Source: Linanthus parryae (Eukaryota > Streptophyta > Magnoliopsida > Ericales > Polemoniaceae). Taken from it: a stretch of DNA of 64,000 nucleotides. The notes beneath the pieces are model-generated. The model did not search any database and was not told the DNA's origin. It was given only the letters and a program-made list of their open reading frames with translations. This document shows, one piece after another, positions 35,117-46,151 of the stretch (position 1 is the first letter of the stretch; each line of letters begins with the position of its first letter). Where the stretch lies: positions 52,623,891 to 52,687,890 of the forward strand of contig JALGPY010000003.1 in assembly GCA_023055425.1 (NCBI GenBank), given 5' to 3'. Position numbers and translations under genes: made by a program.

Positions 35117-36772
35117 TGATAGCACCTTTTAGGGGCTATAATTCTTTAGCATTTACCACATGTTAATAGGTATTTGAGAATTATTTGAGCCTAATGTTAG
35201 AGATTTTAGGTCGTTTTATCACTTGTTGCTATCATGTGCTATATTGTTAGTCAGGGCTTTTCCAATGCATATTTTATTGTTATTTGTCAAACATAATCGC
35301 TTGGTATGTTTTTTCATGTTTTTTTGGCAGGGATGGATGCTAATAGGTTGATAGGAGTCATGGAACGAACTTCAGAAACAATGGGAGCTCTAGTGGAGTG
35401 AAGAGAAGCCGAATTGGAGGAGCTTGGATGACCAACTTGCACTATTTTGATCATATCTGGAGTTCTAAAAATAATTTTAAAGTGAGACTAGTTCCATATG
35501 AAATAAGACTCAATGGTCTTTCCAACGATAGGTCACGGAGCTAAATCCGAGTTCGGACGAAGAAGATATCGCATTTTGAAGTCAGGAGCAGATTTCAGGG
35601 GGCTTTTATGCAATTATTGAAGACTTCTGCGGGTTATAATTGAAGAACGACCTAGGGACGGAAATAATTATCATTCACGCATGCAAAGAGTCAAGAAGAA
35701 GGAGGAGAGCAAGGAGACTCCATTGGGAGCAACCTCAAGCAAGGAGAAGAGCCCGGATCGCGCCAATCTTTACGATTTTTAGCGTTTGATCTCTTCTTCC
35801 CTCTTTTAACCGCTTGTATGGAGAAACTGTGTTGTGTTGCTAAGATTTCTAGTAGCTAGACGTTTTGCTAGGATTCTCTAGAGAGCCTAGGGTTTATGTA
35901 GACGATTATGTTTTCCGGGTTTAAGACTTGGTTCATGCTTTTTGATTTGATCTATTGGATGACATTTGATTTCATGAACTTGTTGAGGATCATAGTCTAT
36001 TGACACGGCTAGGGTAGGAATTGATAACTCATGAATCTTCCTGTTCTTCATAGATTGTAATCTTGCTTAAAGTTAATATTTGTTTTAGCTAATTGTTCAT
36101 ATGCTATGCTTTAATGCTTAGCAAGAATGGAGTAATTAACCGGACTTGTTAATTAGCTAGCGAGTGCGTGAGAGCGACTTCGACCTAGTTGTGATGAGAT
36201 ATGAACAACAATCCTTAATCACTGAGACTGAGAAGAGAAGTGTGTAGGATTGGCCTTAGTGGGTAGATTCGGTGGAAGATAGTGAGGTGTTCGTGTGGTG
36301 GTGGTCTGAGAGGACATCATTCCGTACATTTTCATTTGCCTACTTGAACGGACCGGTAGATGTAGGTGCACCAATAGGACACCAAGTAAACCCTGATGTA
36401 GAACGACATGAGACCGAGAGGAGATTGTCAGTGCTGTTACCCGGCTTAGTTAGAATATATTTAACGTGTTACATAGCTGATCCGGAAATCGTCTAAGGCC
36501 CTAGGTGATCTAGAGAAGGCCTAATTTTTCCATATTTGTTTAATAAATTAAAAAACCCAAAAATATTAGTTTAGTTGTTTATTTTATTTCTGTCACCTGT
36601 TTGAGGGTGACAACTCTTAAAATCACAATTCTTCCTCCTGTTACAGTACTCTAAGTTAATAACTAATTAAATAATCTCAAGATTGTCCTCGTGGGATCGA
36701 TAACTCGGGTTGAAATACCACCCCTATATTACTTGACCGTGCACTTGCGCATACACGTAAGAATTCGTGTCA
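35117..36772 (+). repeat. 5' LTR of element C
   Basis: 1656 bp, from TGATAGCACCTTTTAGGGGC to GAATTCGTGTCA. It is the direct repeat of 41085-42737. Confidence 0.93.
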
Positions 36773-36778
36773 TGTTTT

Positions 36779-36796
36779 TGGCGCCACTACTGGGGA
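36779..36796 (+). other. primer binding site of element C
   Basis: TGGCGCCACTACTGGGGA, six bases after the LTR, is a variant of the site in element B. Confidence 0.75.
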
Positions 36797-36930
36797 CAGC
36801 GGTAGATTATTTAGTTAGGAGTTAGTTTAGAGTACTTTTCTTTTAGTTTGTTTTATTTTGTTTCTATCTCTGCGCTTCACGGGTTTCGTGTGAGTTTGTT
36901 TTTGCAGGAACACAGGAAGCAGGAAACGTA

Positions 36931-37920
36931 ATGAGCATGTGGAGCGACGAGGATTATGTGGGGATCTCTAATTACCCCTTCTACTGTGCTAAATGCAGAG
37001 TTTGGCACAATAATGACATATGCTCAATGATTTGGTGCTACAAATGCAAGTAGGATCACAAGTATGAAGACGCATGCATATTCGATCAACCACAGCTTCA
37101 TCACCATCAAGAGGACTCATCAGCAAGCATGGAAGACTTGCACAATATTATGGGGGAGATCCAAGTGCGCATCACAAGGATGTCCCTTATTACAGATGAG
37201 CCACTAGAGAAGCCTCTGCCACATGCCGTAGAGCCCTTAATTGAGTCTCTATGGACACTATCACAAGATGGTTTGGAAGAACCTCACTAGCTACCAGCTA
37301 TCCTAGAGATGCAAAGGACACTGATGGCTATCATGGAGAAAGAACGAGAAGCCGCATCCCAAGCTGCAGTTGTGGAAGAAGAGGCACATGAGCCGAGCAA
37401 AGAATGAAGTGTCCATTGGTGGACTCTTTCATTTATGAGAAGTCAGACTCTGATTCAGACTGGGGTGGAGTTGTGTGTCCAACAATAGAGGAGGCGATGC
37501 TCGCTGCAAGGAAATCTCAAATTATCTTACAGCCTTGGCATGATTGGGATGACACATAAATTGAGAGCTTGTGGGGTGCTGATGATGAAGCTGATGAAAC
37601 ACTTGTGATTGTTGTTATTGAGGCTTTGGAAATCAGCAAGTGTGGGAGTATAGATGAGATGCATGTGTCGACTGAAGAGCATTTAGCACCAGAAAGGTAC
37701 TACTGGTATGATTTCATGGCTAGAGATTCACCTGAGCCCATTAGTACTTCATGGAAGCTGATTAAGAAGAAAAAGTGTAAGATGAAAGGGGTCACCTTCT
37801 ACAATTGTCCACCATGTCAAAGCACGGGGGTGCACTCGAGAATAAAGTCATTGAGAAAGAATGGTGGAAGAAGAAGAAGTGGAGAGTTAAGCATCCTTCA
37901 CTATCATAGACGGTTGAGGT
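36931..37920 (+). pseudogene. element C ORF, homologue of the element B protein (broken)
   Basis: The ATG at 36931 starts MSMWSDEDYVGISNYPFY, followed by a Cys pattern (CAKCRVWHNNDIC, CYKC) that could be a small zinc site absent from the element B protein. TAG at 37051 and a frame change near 37405 break it. The frame then reads SDSDSDWGGVV and PWHDWDDT, TAA at 37557, IESLWG, and in a further frame IEKEWWKKKKWRVK. These match DSDSDW, PWHEW, IASLW and WWKKKKWREK in 17798-18748 in the same order. Function unknown. Confidence 0.62.
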
Positions 37921-37923
37921 AAC

Positions 37924-37975
37924 CGGGTCGGGCCGTCGACCTTAAATTACAAGCTCTTCTTGGGAGGCAACCCAA
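37924..37975 (+). promoter_or_regulatory. conserved post-ORF block with stem-loop, element C
   Basis: Same block as 18755-18808, ending in TTGGGAGGCAACCCAA (37960-37975), a 5-bp stem with AGGCAA loop. Confidence 0.6.
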
Positions 37976-40900
37976 TGTAGAGTAGAGTTTTATATTTTAT
38001 TTCGTTTTTGTTTTTGAGTTCTCCATATTTGATTGTGAGGGGCGATAGAGAGTTGATTTTCTATGAGTGTACAGGACACGAGTACCGATGAATCCTCCGG
38101 ATTCCCATTCTTGATGCGTGTGCATGACTTTGCACACAAAACGAGGAACAACTAGCTAACCGGTAGCATTGAGCTTGATAAAGAATCTACTCGAGGTTGA
38201 GTAGTAGCCAATTATTCATGAGGAGCATGGTAGCGAGTTGGAGTATCGAGGTTGCATGCATCGGAATCCGGAATGAAAATAGAGTTCAAGAACTTTGGAG
38301 GCGCGATTCTTTGCACAAGAGAGATAAATTGAGAAGAAAGTGAAAATTTATTGGATTTGAGATTTTCAAGTTAAAAATGGATTCCTCTTCGAGTGTGGAT
38401 TCTAACGGTTCAAGAATCGCGCAAAACGGATGTCGGATGAAGAAGATAGAGCAAAAACAAGTTGGAGAGTTCCAGGCATTTCAGGCACCATTTCGAGCGA
38501 AATGGAGGCCGAAATGCCCCTATTTCGGCCTGAAATGAAAAGAGCATTCTGCTCTGAAAAGTTATAGTGATTTCGGCCTCTATTTCGGGCCGAAATGGGG
38601 GCCGAAATGGCCCGGACAGCTCACTTTTTGGGGGTATTTTTTATGCTTTTTGGGGGTTATTTCGACATTTTGAAGGATTTTTAAAGCCAAAAACCAACCA
38701 ACAAGTCCCCTAACACCCCAATTTCGATCAAACTTTCCTTTCTTCATCTTCTTCCTCTCCAAACCCTCAAGAACACCAACACACCCCAAACCCAAAGAGG
38801 GAGATCTCCAAGAACTTAAATCTTCCGATTCATTGCTTTGGAGGGGGATTCGGCCAAATCTCAAAGAGGAACTTAAGACGGGGATACCGAGGAGCTTAAG
38901 GAGGTACTCATGCCTTCACTAAGTCGTGTTTCCGAAAAAATTGGTACAATTTTCTCTCTCTCGGATTTAATTCTTGCTTAGGCACTCTTAGGGCTTAATT
39001 TCTTGAAAAATTTTACTTGCTCATACTTGGATTATTGAATTCTTTTTTAGCTCACTCCGACTAGACCTCGCGTGCACTCACTCGGACTAGACCCACCAGC
39101 CCTACGCTTGAGCAGCCGAGTCCTCTTTATTTGACCTTATACTTCGTTTAGGAAAACGAAGCGCTTAAGTGTGGGGGAGTTTTTAGCTATCCGCTAGTTA
39201 GCATTTGCATAGCCATTGCATAGCCTTGTTACATGTAGTTTAGAAAGTCGCGTTTGCATGTACATGTCGAGTCGGTTAGTTTTGCATGTGTACGTTTATT
39301 TTATGCATTGTATATTATTGTTGCACTTTTATATATTGATTCCACCTACCCTATGTTGTTGGTTAATCGAGTTGTCCAGTTACATATAGTGTCGGAAAAA
39401 AAATAATAAAATAAAAATCAAGAAAAATCCTAAAAATTGAATTTTTTTGAGAAAGGGCAATTGAAGAGAGTAAGCGTGGAGAGGGCTCAATGATAGTACT
39501 CCCTAGGTAGTATGAAAATCTGAGGTGAGGTAGACACGCGAGAATCTGGAGTAGGAAGACTTATAGGGCCAATGCACTTGAGAGTTGTGATTAGCTGTCT
39601 CTTAGACTAGTTATCCTACTAGCGCTACACCACCGTCAGTTAGGTAGTCGTCAACCCTCCTCGTAGTGACAACGGAACAATTGTGCGAGTGATTTTTATG
39701 GGGAACTCACGTCCCGTCTCCATCGCCTATGTGCACTAGCTATCCCAATTTGATCCATTTACCCCTTTTATTCACAGCCTCTAGCCTAGGAAGCCGTTCC
39801 TTGTGACTTCTATCACTAGTTAGAATGGTCCCTTCCTATGCGTCATGATAGAGGGAGTTGAGTTAGGGAGGTTCGTTGAGGGTGACCTAATATTATACAT
39901 CTTAAGTGGATCTTCTTACATTTCATCTTTTGAGGGGATGTGAGGGTCAGTTAGAGACGGCAGCACACTTCGGTGTGGCGGTGAGTCGTGTCCATACACC
40001 ACGATCACAGGTGGAGTGTCGTAGTGTGTGATACTTTTTTCTGCACGATATGGGGTGGTGGTTGGTTGATCTTATAGGAGGACGTGCTTGCACTTCATTC
40101 ATATTTTCTACATCTTAGGTGATGAGGAGAATCGGTTGGAATTAGCACGTTTACATATTGACTACCGGGTTTTGGATATGCTTTATATTAAGTGTGGGGG
40201 TGTCGACATATTTGATTTCATCATTTGATTTGACACATTCCACTCCCACGTTATCTATATTGATTTGATCTCCTTAGATATTACTATCGTATTGGTTGCT
40301 CCATGTGCTTATTGAGAATGAAATTGAAATTAAAAAAAAGAAAAAAGAAAAAAAACATAAAGTTGAAATTGAAGTGGAATAGGGAGCCGGATATTAAACA
40401 TCATGAAGACTAAGGCGATTAGCTATTGTTCGAGATCACTTCTTCACATTTGTGGCCGCGAGAACGGCGTTGCACCAAAATTGAGGGAATGAGGGCCGGA
40501 GTAGTTAGTTCGTTGGGGTTCCTTGGATTTTGGTGAGGGAGTGTGAGAATGGGTTTTGTGAATTGTATCATGACGTCTAGGACTGCGCTTCTAAATATCC
40601 TATCCTACCCTTCCAAAAGCCGTTAACAATTCAAACCTGTGGATAAATAGCTCCGATGGTAAGTGCTAGGGATACGTTTGATGAGTGTGCGGAAGCAACA
40701 TATTTTGTGTTCGTGCCTGTTCTGTTTGACGAAACTGGCCGCATGTTCTACCGATCACCAAAGTTATATAATCTTCTAGGGGATGTGAGAGCCTTATGAA
40801 ATGCCGGTTTGTTCTTCGAGATTGCCCAATCTCTACTAAAAAGAAAAAAATATGTTCTTTAATCCCTTGCATTGTACATACTTGAGTTGCATTGTGCATA

Positions 40901-41084
40901 TCATGTAGTTGCATAGTCGTGTCTTTGTGTGAGTCGTGAGTCGTGTTGGCTAGCGGAAATTTAAGTATGCAAAGTGGTGGGGTATGCATGGGATTGGTTT
41001 TGGGTATGTATGCAATGTCTCAAGTGTGGAGGTTTGTGCTTCACTATTGCTCGAGACGAGCAAGAGAGTAAGTGTGCGGGAGTT
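37976..41084 (+). other. non-coding 3' part of element C
   Basis: About 3.1 kb without a supportable ORF. It includes repeated 'tttcggcc' sequences at 38490-38600, an 8-bp AGGA-loop hairpin at 39142-39161 followed by TGTGGGGGAGT, another AGTGTGGGGGTG near 40192, A-rich tracts at about 39400-39430 and 40330-40360, and a perfect 7-bp hairpin at 41047-41063 followed by GTGTGCGGGAGTT at the 3' LTR edge. Confidence 0.65.
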
Positions 41085-42737
41085 TGATAGCACCTTTTTT
41101 AAGGGCTATAATTCTTTAGCATTTACCACATGTTAATAGGTATGAATGATTTGAGCCTAATGTTAGAGATTCTAGGTTGGTTTATCACTTGTTGCTACCA
41201 TGTGTTATATTGTAGTCCGAGCGTTTTATATGCATATTTTATTGTTATTTGTCAAATATCATCGCTTGGTATGTTTTTTCATGTTGTCTTGGCAGGGAAG
41301 GATGCTAAGGTTGATAGGAGGCATGGAACGAAATTCGGAAACAATGGGAGCTCAAGTGGAGTGAAGAGAAGCCGAATTGGAGGAGCTTGGATGACCAGCT
41401 TGCACTATTTTGATCATATCCGGATTTATACAAATTATTTTGGAATTATACTAGTTCCATATGAAGTTAGACTCAAAGAGCTTTCTAACGATAGGTTACG
41501 GAGCTAAATCCGAGTTCGGACGAAGAAGATATCGCGTTTTGAAGTCAGGAGCAGATTTCAGGAGGCTTTTATGCAATTACTGAAGACTTTTGCGGGTTAT
41601 GATTGAAGAACGACCTAGGGACGGAAATAATCATCATTCACGCATCCAGAGAGTCAAGAAGAAGGAGGAGAGCAAGGAGACTCCATTGGGAGCAACCTCA
41701 AGCAAGGAGAAGAGCCCGGATCACGCCAATCTTCACGATTTCTAGCGTTTGATATCTTCTTCCCTCTTTTAACCGCTTGTATGGAGAAATTGTGTTGTGT
41801 TGCTAAGATTTCTAGTAGCTAGACGTTTTGCTAGGCTTCTCTAGAGATCCTAGGGTGTATGTAGACGATTATGTTTTCCTGGTTTAAGACTTGGTTTCAT
41901 GCTTTTTGATTTGATCTATTGGATGACATTTGATTTCATGAACTTGTTGAGGATCATAGTCTATTGACATGGCTAGGGTAGGAATTGATAACTCATGAAT
42001 CTTCGTGTTCTTCATAGATTGTAATCTTGCTTAAAGTTAATATTTTTTTTAGCTAATTGTTCATATGCTATTCTTTAATCCTTAGCAAGAATGGAGTAAT
42101 TAACTGAAATTGTTAGTTAGCTAGCGAGTGCGTGAGAACGACTTAGACTTAGTTGTGATGAGATATAAACAACAATCCTTAATCACTGAGACTGAGAAGA
42201 CAAGTTTTTGGGATTGGCCTTAGTGGGTAGATTCGGTAGGAGATAGTGAGGTGTTTGTGTGGTGGTAGTCTGAGAGGACATCATTCCGTACATTGTCATT
42301 AGCCTACTAGAACGGACCGGTAGATGTAGGTGCACCGACAGGACACCAAGTAAACCGTGACGTAGAACGACATGAGACCGAGAGGATATTGTTAGTGCTA
42401 TTACCCGGCTTAGTTAGAATAGAGTTAACATGTTACATAGCTTATCCGGAAATCGTCTACAGCCCTAGGTGATCTAAAGAAGGCCTGGTTTTTCCATATT
42501 TGTTTAATAAATTAAAAAACCCAAAAATATTAGTTTAGTTGTTTATTTTATTTATGTCACCTGTTTGAGGGTGACAACTCTTAAAATCACAATTCTTCCT
42601 CCTGTTACAGTACTCTAAGTTAATAACTAATTAAATAATCTCAAGATTGTCCTCGTGGGATCGATAACTCGGGGTTGAAATGCCACCCCTATATTACTTG
42701 ACCGTGCACTTGCGCAAACACGTAAGAATTCGTGTCA
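41085..42737 (+). repeat. 3' LTR of element C
   Basis: 1653 bp, the direct repeat of 35117-36772, ending GTGTCA before the TSD copy GTAGT. Confidence 0.93.
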
Positions 42738-44470
42738 GTAGTGAATTGTTTGAATTTTGATATCGCTTCGCATTTCTGTTTAAGCGGGAAAACCCAGAGA
42801 AAATGAGTATAGTCATCTAGGAGTAGTAGGTAGTATTTGTAGTGCGATTTGCTTAATACCAGAGATGTCGATAAATCAGTCTAAACAATGTCAAACGGAC
42901 TAGAAGTAGAAGAATTAGAAGGTAAAAAAGGGAAACGCACATGTTTACTTATTTGACAAGCATGACAAAGAGTTTCTGAATTATTCCTACTACAAGTAAT
43001 CAAATGACTGCTACGAAGAGAATCTAAAACTGGACACCCGGGATGACCAAGGCGGTTGTGCCAAACTGAAGCAGGAAGAGCAGCAAAAGAGACAGCGGAC
43101 GACTATGATGGGCCTGGCTGAAATAGATAGAGATCACCCGAACTGTTGCTCCTCTGTAAAAGAGCTCCCGAGCGTAGGTCCTTAACAGAAAAACCAAAAG
43201 GGTCAAACTCAACGGAAACATTATTGTCAGTGGTAAATTGACGAACATACACTAGGTTTTTTATAACGTTTGGGGTGAGTAAGACATTTCTAAGGTGATG
43301 GTATAATTGTCGGATCCGTTCACTGGAATGCTAGAGCCATTGCCCACAATTATGTTAGGAAATGGACAAGATGACGAGAGAGAGGGGAGTATACCTGACT
43401 GCGGAGTGAGGTGAGCAGATGCGCCGGAATCAAGATACCACGTCTGATCCGGAACATTGATTGTCATGCCACAGAACTGAGATCCCAAATCTGTAGCAGT
43501 CGGGTAGGCCGGAGAAGCGGTGAGGGCCTGGTGTCTCGCAGCCGGTGGAGGACCGAGAAGGCCAGCATGGCTGGGCTGAGGAGTGCTCCATCCTGTAGTC
43601 GGGTAGGGGAAAGGAGGCACTGGAGGCACTGGTCCCGTGGTGCAGGGGCACCAGACCCAGGAGCCCTGCGAGCCCCGGGGAGCAGCAGGTGGTGTCCGAG
43701 CAGCTGGTCGACCGCTCCCTTGCCCATATTTGCGACGTTCGTTCTTGCTGTTCCCGTTCCTGCGCTGTCCACCACCCTGGTTACCATTCCCGCCACTATT
43801 GTGGCCGCCAGACTGGTGAGTGATCGCATTCGGTTGTCGGTTCGAAGGGGTCGAAACCAACACCTGATGCGGGCTAGGGTGGACTGGCTCCTAACGAGCA
43901 AGAAGGCGCTCGTGTAACCGTATCATGGAAACAGCTGAGAGATACTCCGGAGTGGGACGTGTCTGCTGAATGATCATGGCAACCCTGGTGTAGCCTGGGG
44001 TGAGACAATTGGTAAGATGTATATCCAACCGCTGGTTCGAGACTGGAGTGCCGACATTCACAATACGATCCGCCAAGTTCTTTAACCTGGTGCAATAGTC
44101 GTCGAGAGATGAGCACTGGTCCATGCGTAGATTGACGAACTCCAATTTCAGTTCTACTAGACGGGATACCTGTTTTTCGTGGAAGAGGTTCTCTAACTTC
44201 AACCACGCATCTCTAGTAGTCTGACCCGTGGTGAGGATAGCAAGCACTCATTCGTCGCTGATCGTTTCGTAGATCCATGACAGGATTACCGAGTCAATAG
44301 AGCACCAGAGAGGAACACTGTTTGCAGGTGGCGGGTCTTTGTCAAGATGATCAGAAACGCCAAAAAAGTGCGTTTGGATGCGAAAGAACGTAGCCCAGTG
44401 ATCGTACTAAACTTTCTCATTGTCCAGGACGAAACGTACACGTTTCTCAATGTTTGTCACCATTAAGACG
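42738..44470 (-). pseudogene. gag-pol: copia gag, protease and integrase N-part (broken)
   Basis: Read downward on the minus strand. From about 44466 (MVTNIEKRVRF) runs gag, with a UBN2/gag-polypeptide region at 44247-43891 (TTRDAWLKLENLF; LKLEFVNLRMDQ). At 43863-43261 is a Gly/Asn/Arg-rich then Pro-rich linker and the protease motif WYLDSGASAHLTP with intact DSG. The GAG-pre-integrase (VWHNRLGHPGCPV) lies near 43035-43070. An integrase core start (SSPFDIV..DLSTS; LLLLDDYTHFLWVFP) comes before element C interrupts it at 42738. A gag zinc knuckle is not seen. Stops and shifts are present, for example near 44250 and 43890. Confidence 0.82.
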
Positions 44471-44996
44471 GGATGGAGTGGCTCCTTAGAGTTATCGGAT
44501 GGTGCTGAGGCAGTTGTCTCTTTGCCGAGGCCGGAGGATTTCGTGTCATCGGGAGAGGTGGCTATCGGAGACAAGCGAGATAAGAGGGAGGGAGGACAGC
44601 GGAGCAGTCAGACCAGAGAGATCCGAACGAAGTCTGATCAGAGAGATCCGGACAAAGCCCTCGAGTTCACTATTGCACCCGAACGGAGCCGAGATGTCGA
44701 GCGAAGTGGAGCTGAGAAATCGGAGCCGAGCAGACCCGAGAGTAGATCGGGTCGGGCGCGTGAACCGACGGTAGAACGAAACTGAGGCGAATCGTGAGCG
44801 ACCGTGGAGGCGCGTCCGAAGTTCGTTCACTGGGTGGTCAGGCGACAGGAGATCGCGATCGTAGGGGAAGGCGGCGTGGAGGAGCGGAAGCTGGAGGAGC
44901 GGTGGCTGCGACCGTCCGAGAGGGAGAACGACGTGGCTGCCTGCGGTGGCGTGAGGCCGGCGACGGGTGGGTAAATAACAGAGGCCTAGGGTTAGC
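44471..44996. other. GC-rich leader / gag N-terminus of the truncated copia
   Basis: Lies between gag and the PBS. It is strongly GC- and CpG-rich compared with the rest of the window. The part next to gag reads in frame with it (LSRLSPIATSPDDTKSSG), so gag may start further upstream than 44466. The larger ORFs on both strands here look compositional. Confidence 0.5.
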
Positions 44997-45008
44997 GCTC
45001 TGATACCA
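44997..45008 (-). other. primer binding site of the truncated copia
   Basis: On the minus strand TGGTATCAGAGC directly follows the 5' LTR edge (CACTCACA). Confidence 0.88.
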
Positions 45009-45179
45009 TGTGAGTGGAGAAAACTTCCGTCCCTTTTCATTGAGTATTTACACCTTTAAATAGGTAATTACAACACTAATTACACAAATTAGGCCTCTAC
45101 TAATTACATGACGAGTCCTATAACTATTAGCAACTTCAGTTTGGACCCCTTTACTCCCTTCTCCTCCTATTGGCAAACA
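45009..45179 (-). repeat. probable short 5' LTR of the truncated copia
   Basis: The inner edge is fixed by the PBS. The outer edge is tentative: on the minus strand it would begin TGTTTGCC and end CACTCACA, about 171 bp. A TATTTAAAGG TATA-like box lies on the minus strand near 45055. With no second LTR in the window the length cannot be confirmed. Confidence 0.45.
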
Positions 45180-45230
45180 ACCTTTAACTAATTTGCCTGA
45201 GAATTTCGAAAAGGAGAAATAATTTGGTTT

Positions 45231-45545
45231 TTGGTTATAGTACCTCCCCTAACTACTCGTTTCTTAGCCAAAACAATTAAAAATGATGTGTGTAGTTGGC
45301 TATTCTACAGGGATGACTATAGCACTAACAATATTACTGTCCCCAGAACTTTTCATTGGAGGAGGCCTACTACTTGTTGGACTAAACTGAATACTGATGT
45401 AGCCTGGATCCAAAATGGTGTTGGTGTGGGAGGTCTGCTAGGAAATTCTAGTAGGGATTGTTCTATACTTGTGATCCTTATCATAGTGCTGAGACTATTA
45501 TGGTGAAATGTAAGCTGTTGGCAACTGAACTCCACAGATTCCAGC
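45231..45545 (+). pseudogene. LINE RNase H N-terminal fragment
   Basis: The frame reads FHWRRPTTCWTKLNTDVAW then GVGVGGLLGNSS, the start of a plant LINE RNase H (RVT_3) domain, with D in LNTDVA. After a frame change, YHSAETIMVKCKLLATEL supplies the E region. It stops near 45545, and a matching C-terminal piece is at 50846-51030. Confidence 0.72.
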
Positions 45546-46151
45546 CGCAGCATGAGCAATGAGCGTAAACGGTATCGGCCGACGTATCTGTTTCACTCGC
45601 AGGTAACGGAATAGCCCCATATAAGAGAAATTACAACGGAAATCGGTAACCGAATGCGTGAATGTTAACAAGTCAATAAAAGATGCAAAAAAAAATAAAA
45701 AATAAAATAAAACCTTACTTTTATACATACATATAGATACACATAACTTACTTTGTACTAGATGATCAAATTAACATACGAAAAAGAGGAGGGAGAGAGC
45801 CGCTTAGTGGTCGTCGGTCAGGTGAAAAACAGAGTGAAATCAAAACTTTGAAACTTGCGAATCCGAGGGAAGAAATTGGCGAGATGGGTTACTCTCTCTC
45901 AATTGAATGGTATGGATGTCGAGTTTCTACGGATTTGTAATCAGATTATGGATTTTCTTCTCCGACAATCCACGTCTCTACTAGTACGTTGATGAAACGA
46001 GTGTATCGTCCGAATTTCAAAGATAATGGTGTGTATCGGCCATTATGATTGTGATTCCCATTCACGTGCAACTATTGGGCTCTTGCCACTGCCAATTCAG
46101 CTACGTATGAGCTGTAACATTACGAAAAGATTCTTGGGCTTCAAGTCCAGG
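45546..46151. other. unassigned spacer beside the kinase fragment
   Basis: No family recognised. It contains 'ggtatcggcc' twice (near 45570 and 46034) and a minus-strand extension of the kinase frame (DLKPKNL, about 46130-46150) that the other arm lacks. Confidence 0.4.

Larger units (their letters stand above)
35112..42742. mobile_element. gypsy-like non-autonomous LTR element C, nested in copia integrase
   Basis: The element spans 35117-42737 (7621 bp) with a perfect TSD GTAGT (35112-35116 and 42738-42742). LTRs are 1656 and 1653 bp. The interior has a TGGCGCC-type PBS, a broken ORF related to that of element B, the shared post-ORF stem-loop block, A-rich tracts and two hairpin/G-rich modules. 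There are no enzymatic domains. LTR blocks are homologous to element B but the LTR ends differ (TGATAGCACC versus TGATAACTCC), so B and C are related families. Confidence 0.92.
32946..45179 (-). mobile_element. 3'-truncated Ty1/copia element, interrupted by element C
   Basis: Minus-strand copia in the order LTR (45009-45179, tentative), PBS, gag, protease, integrase, [element C 35117-42737], integrase, RT, RNase H. The RNase H ends in the fold-back at 32946-33040 and no 3' LTR is found. The integrase frame is continuous across the nested element once one GTAGT copy is removed (..KQFTTYVQNQFE..). Several stops and shifts occur. The lineage within copia is not assigned. Confidence 0.85.

Noticed and set aside
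43411..43917. 168-codon plus-strand ORF opposite copia gag
   Set aside because: It is antisense to a clear gag/protease frame and is Arg/Ser-rich because of GC composition.
44546..45040. 164-codon minus-strand ORF over the PBS and LTR of the truncated copia, and overlapping plus-strand ORFs
   Set aside because: It crosses the LTR/PBS boundary and has no family resemblance; high GC explains the long frames.
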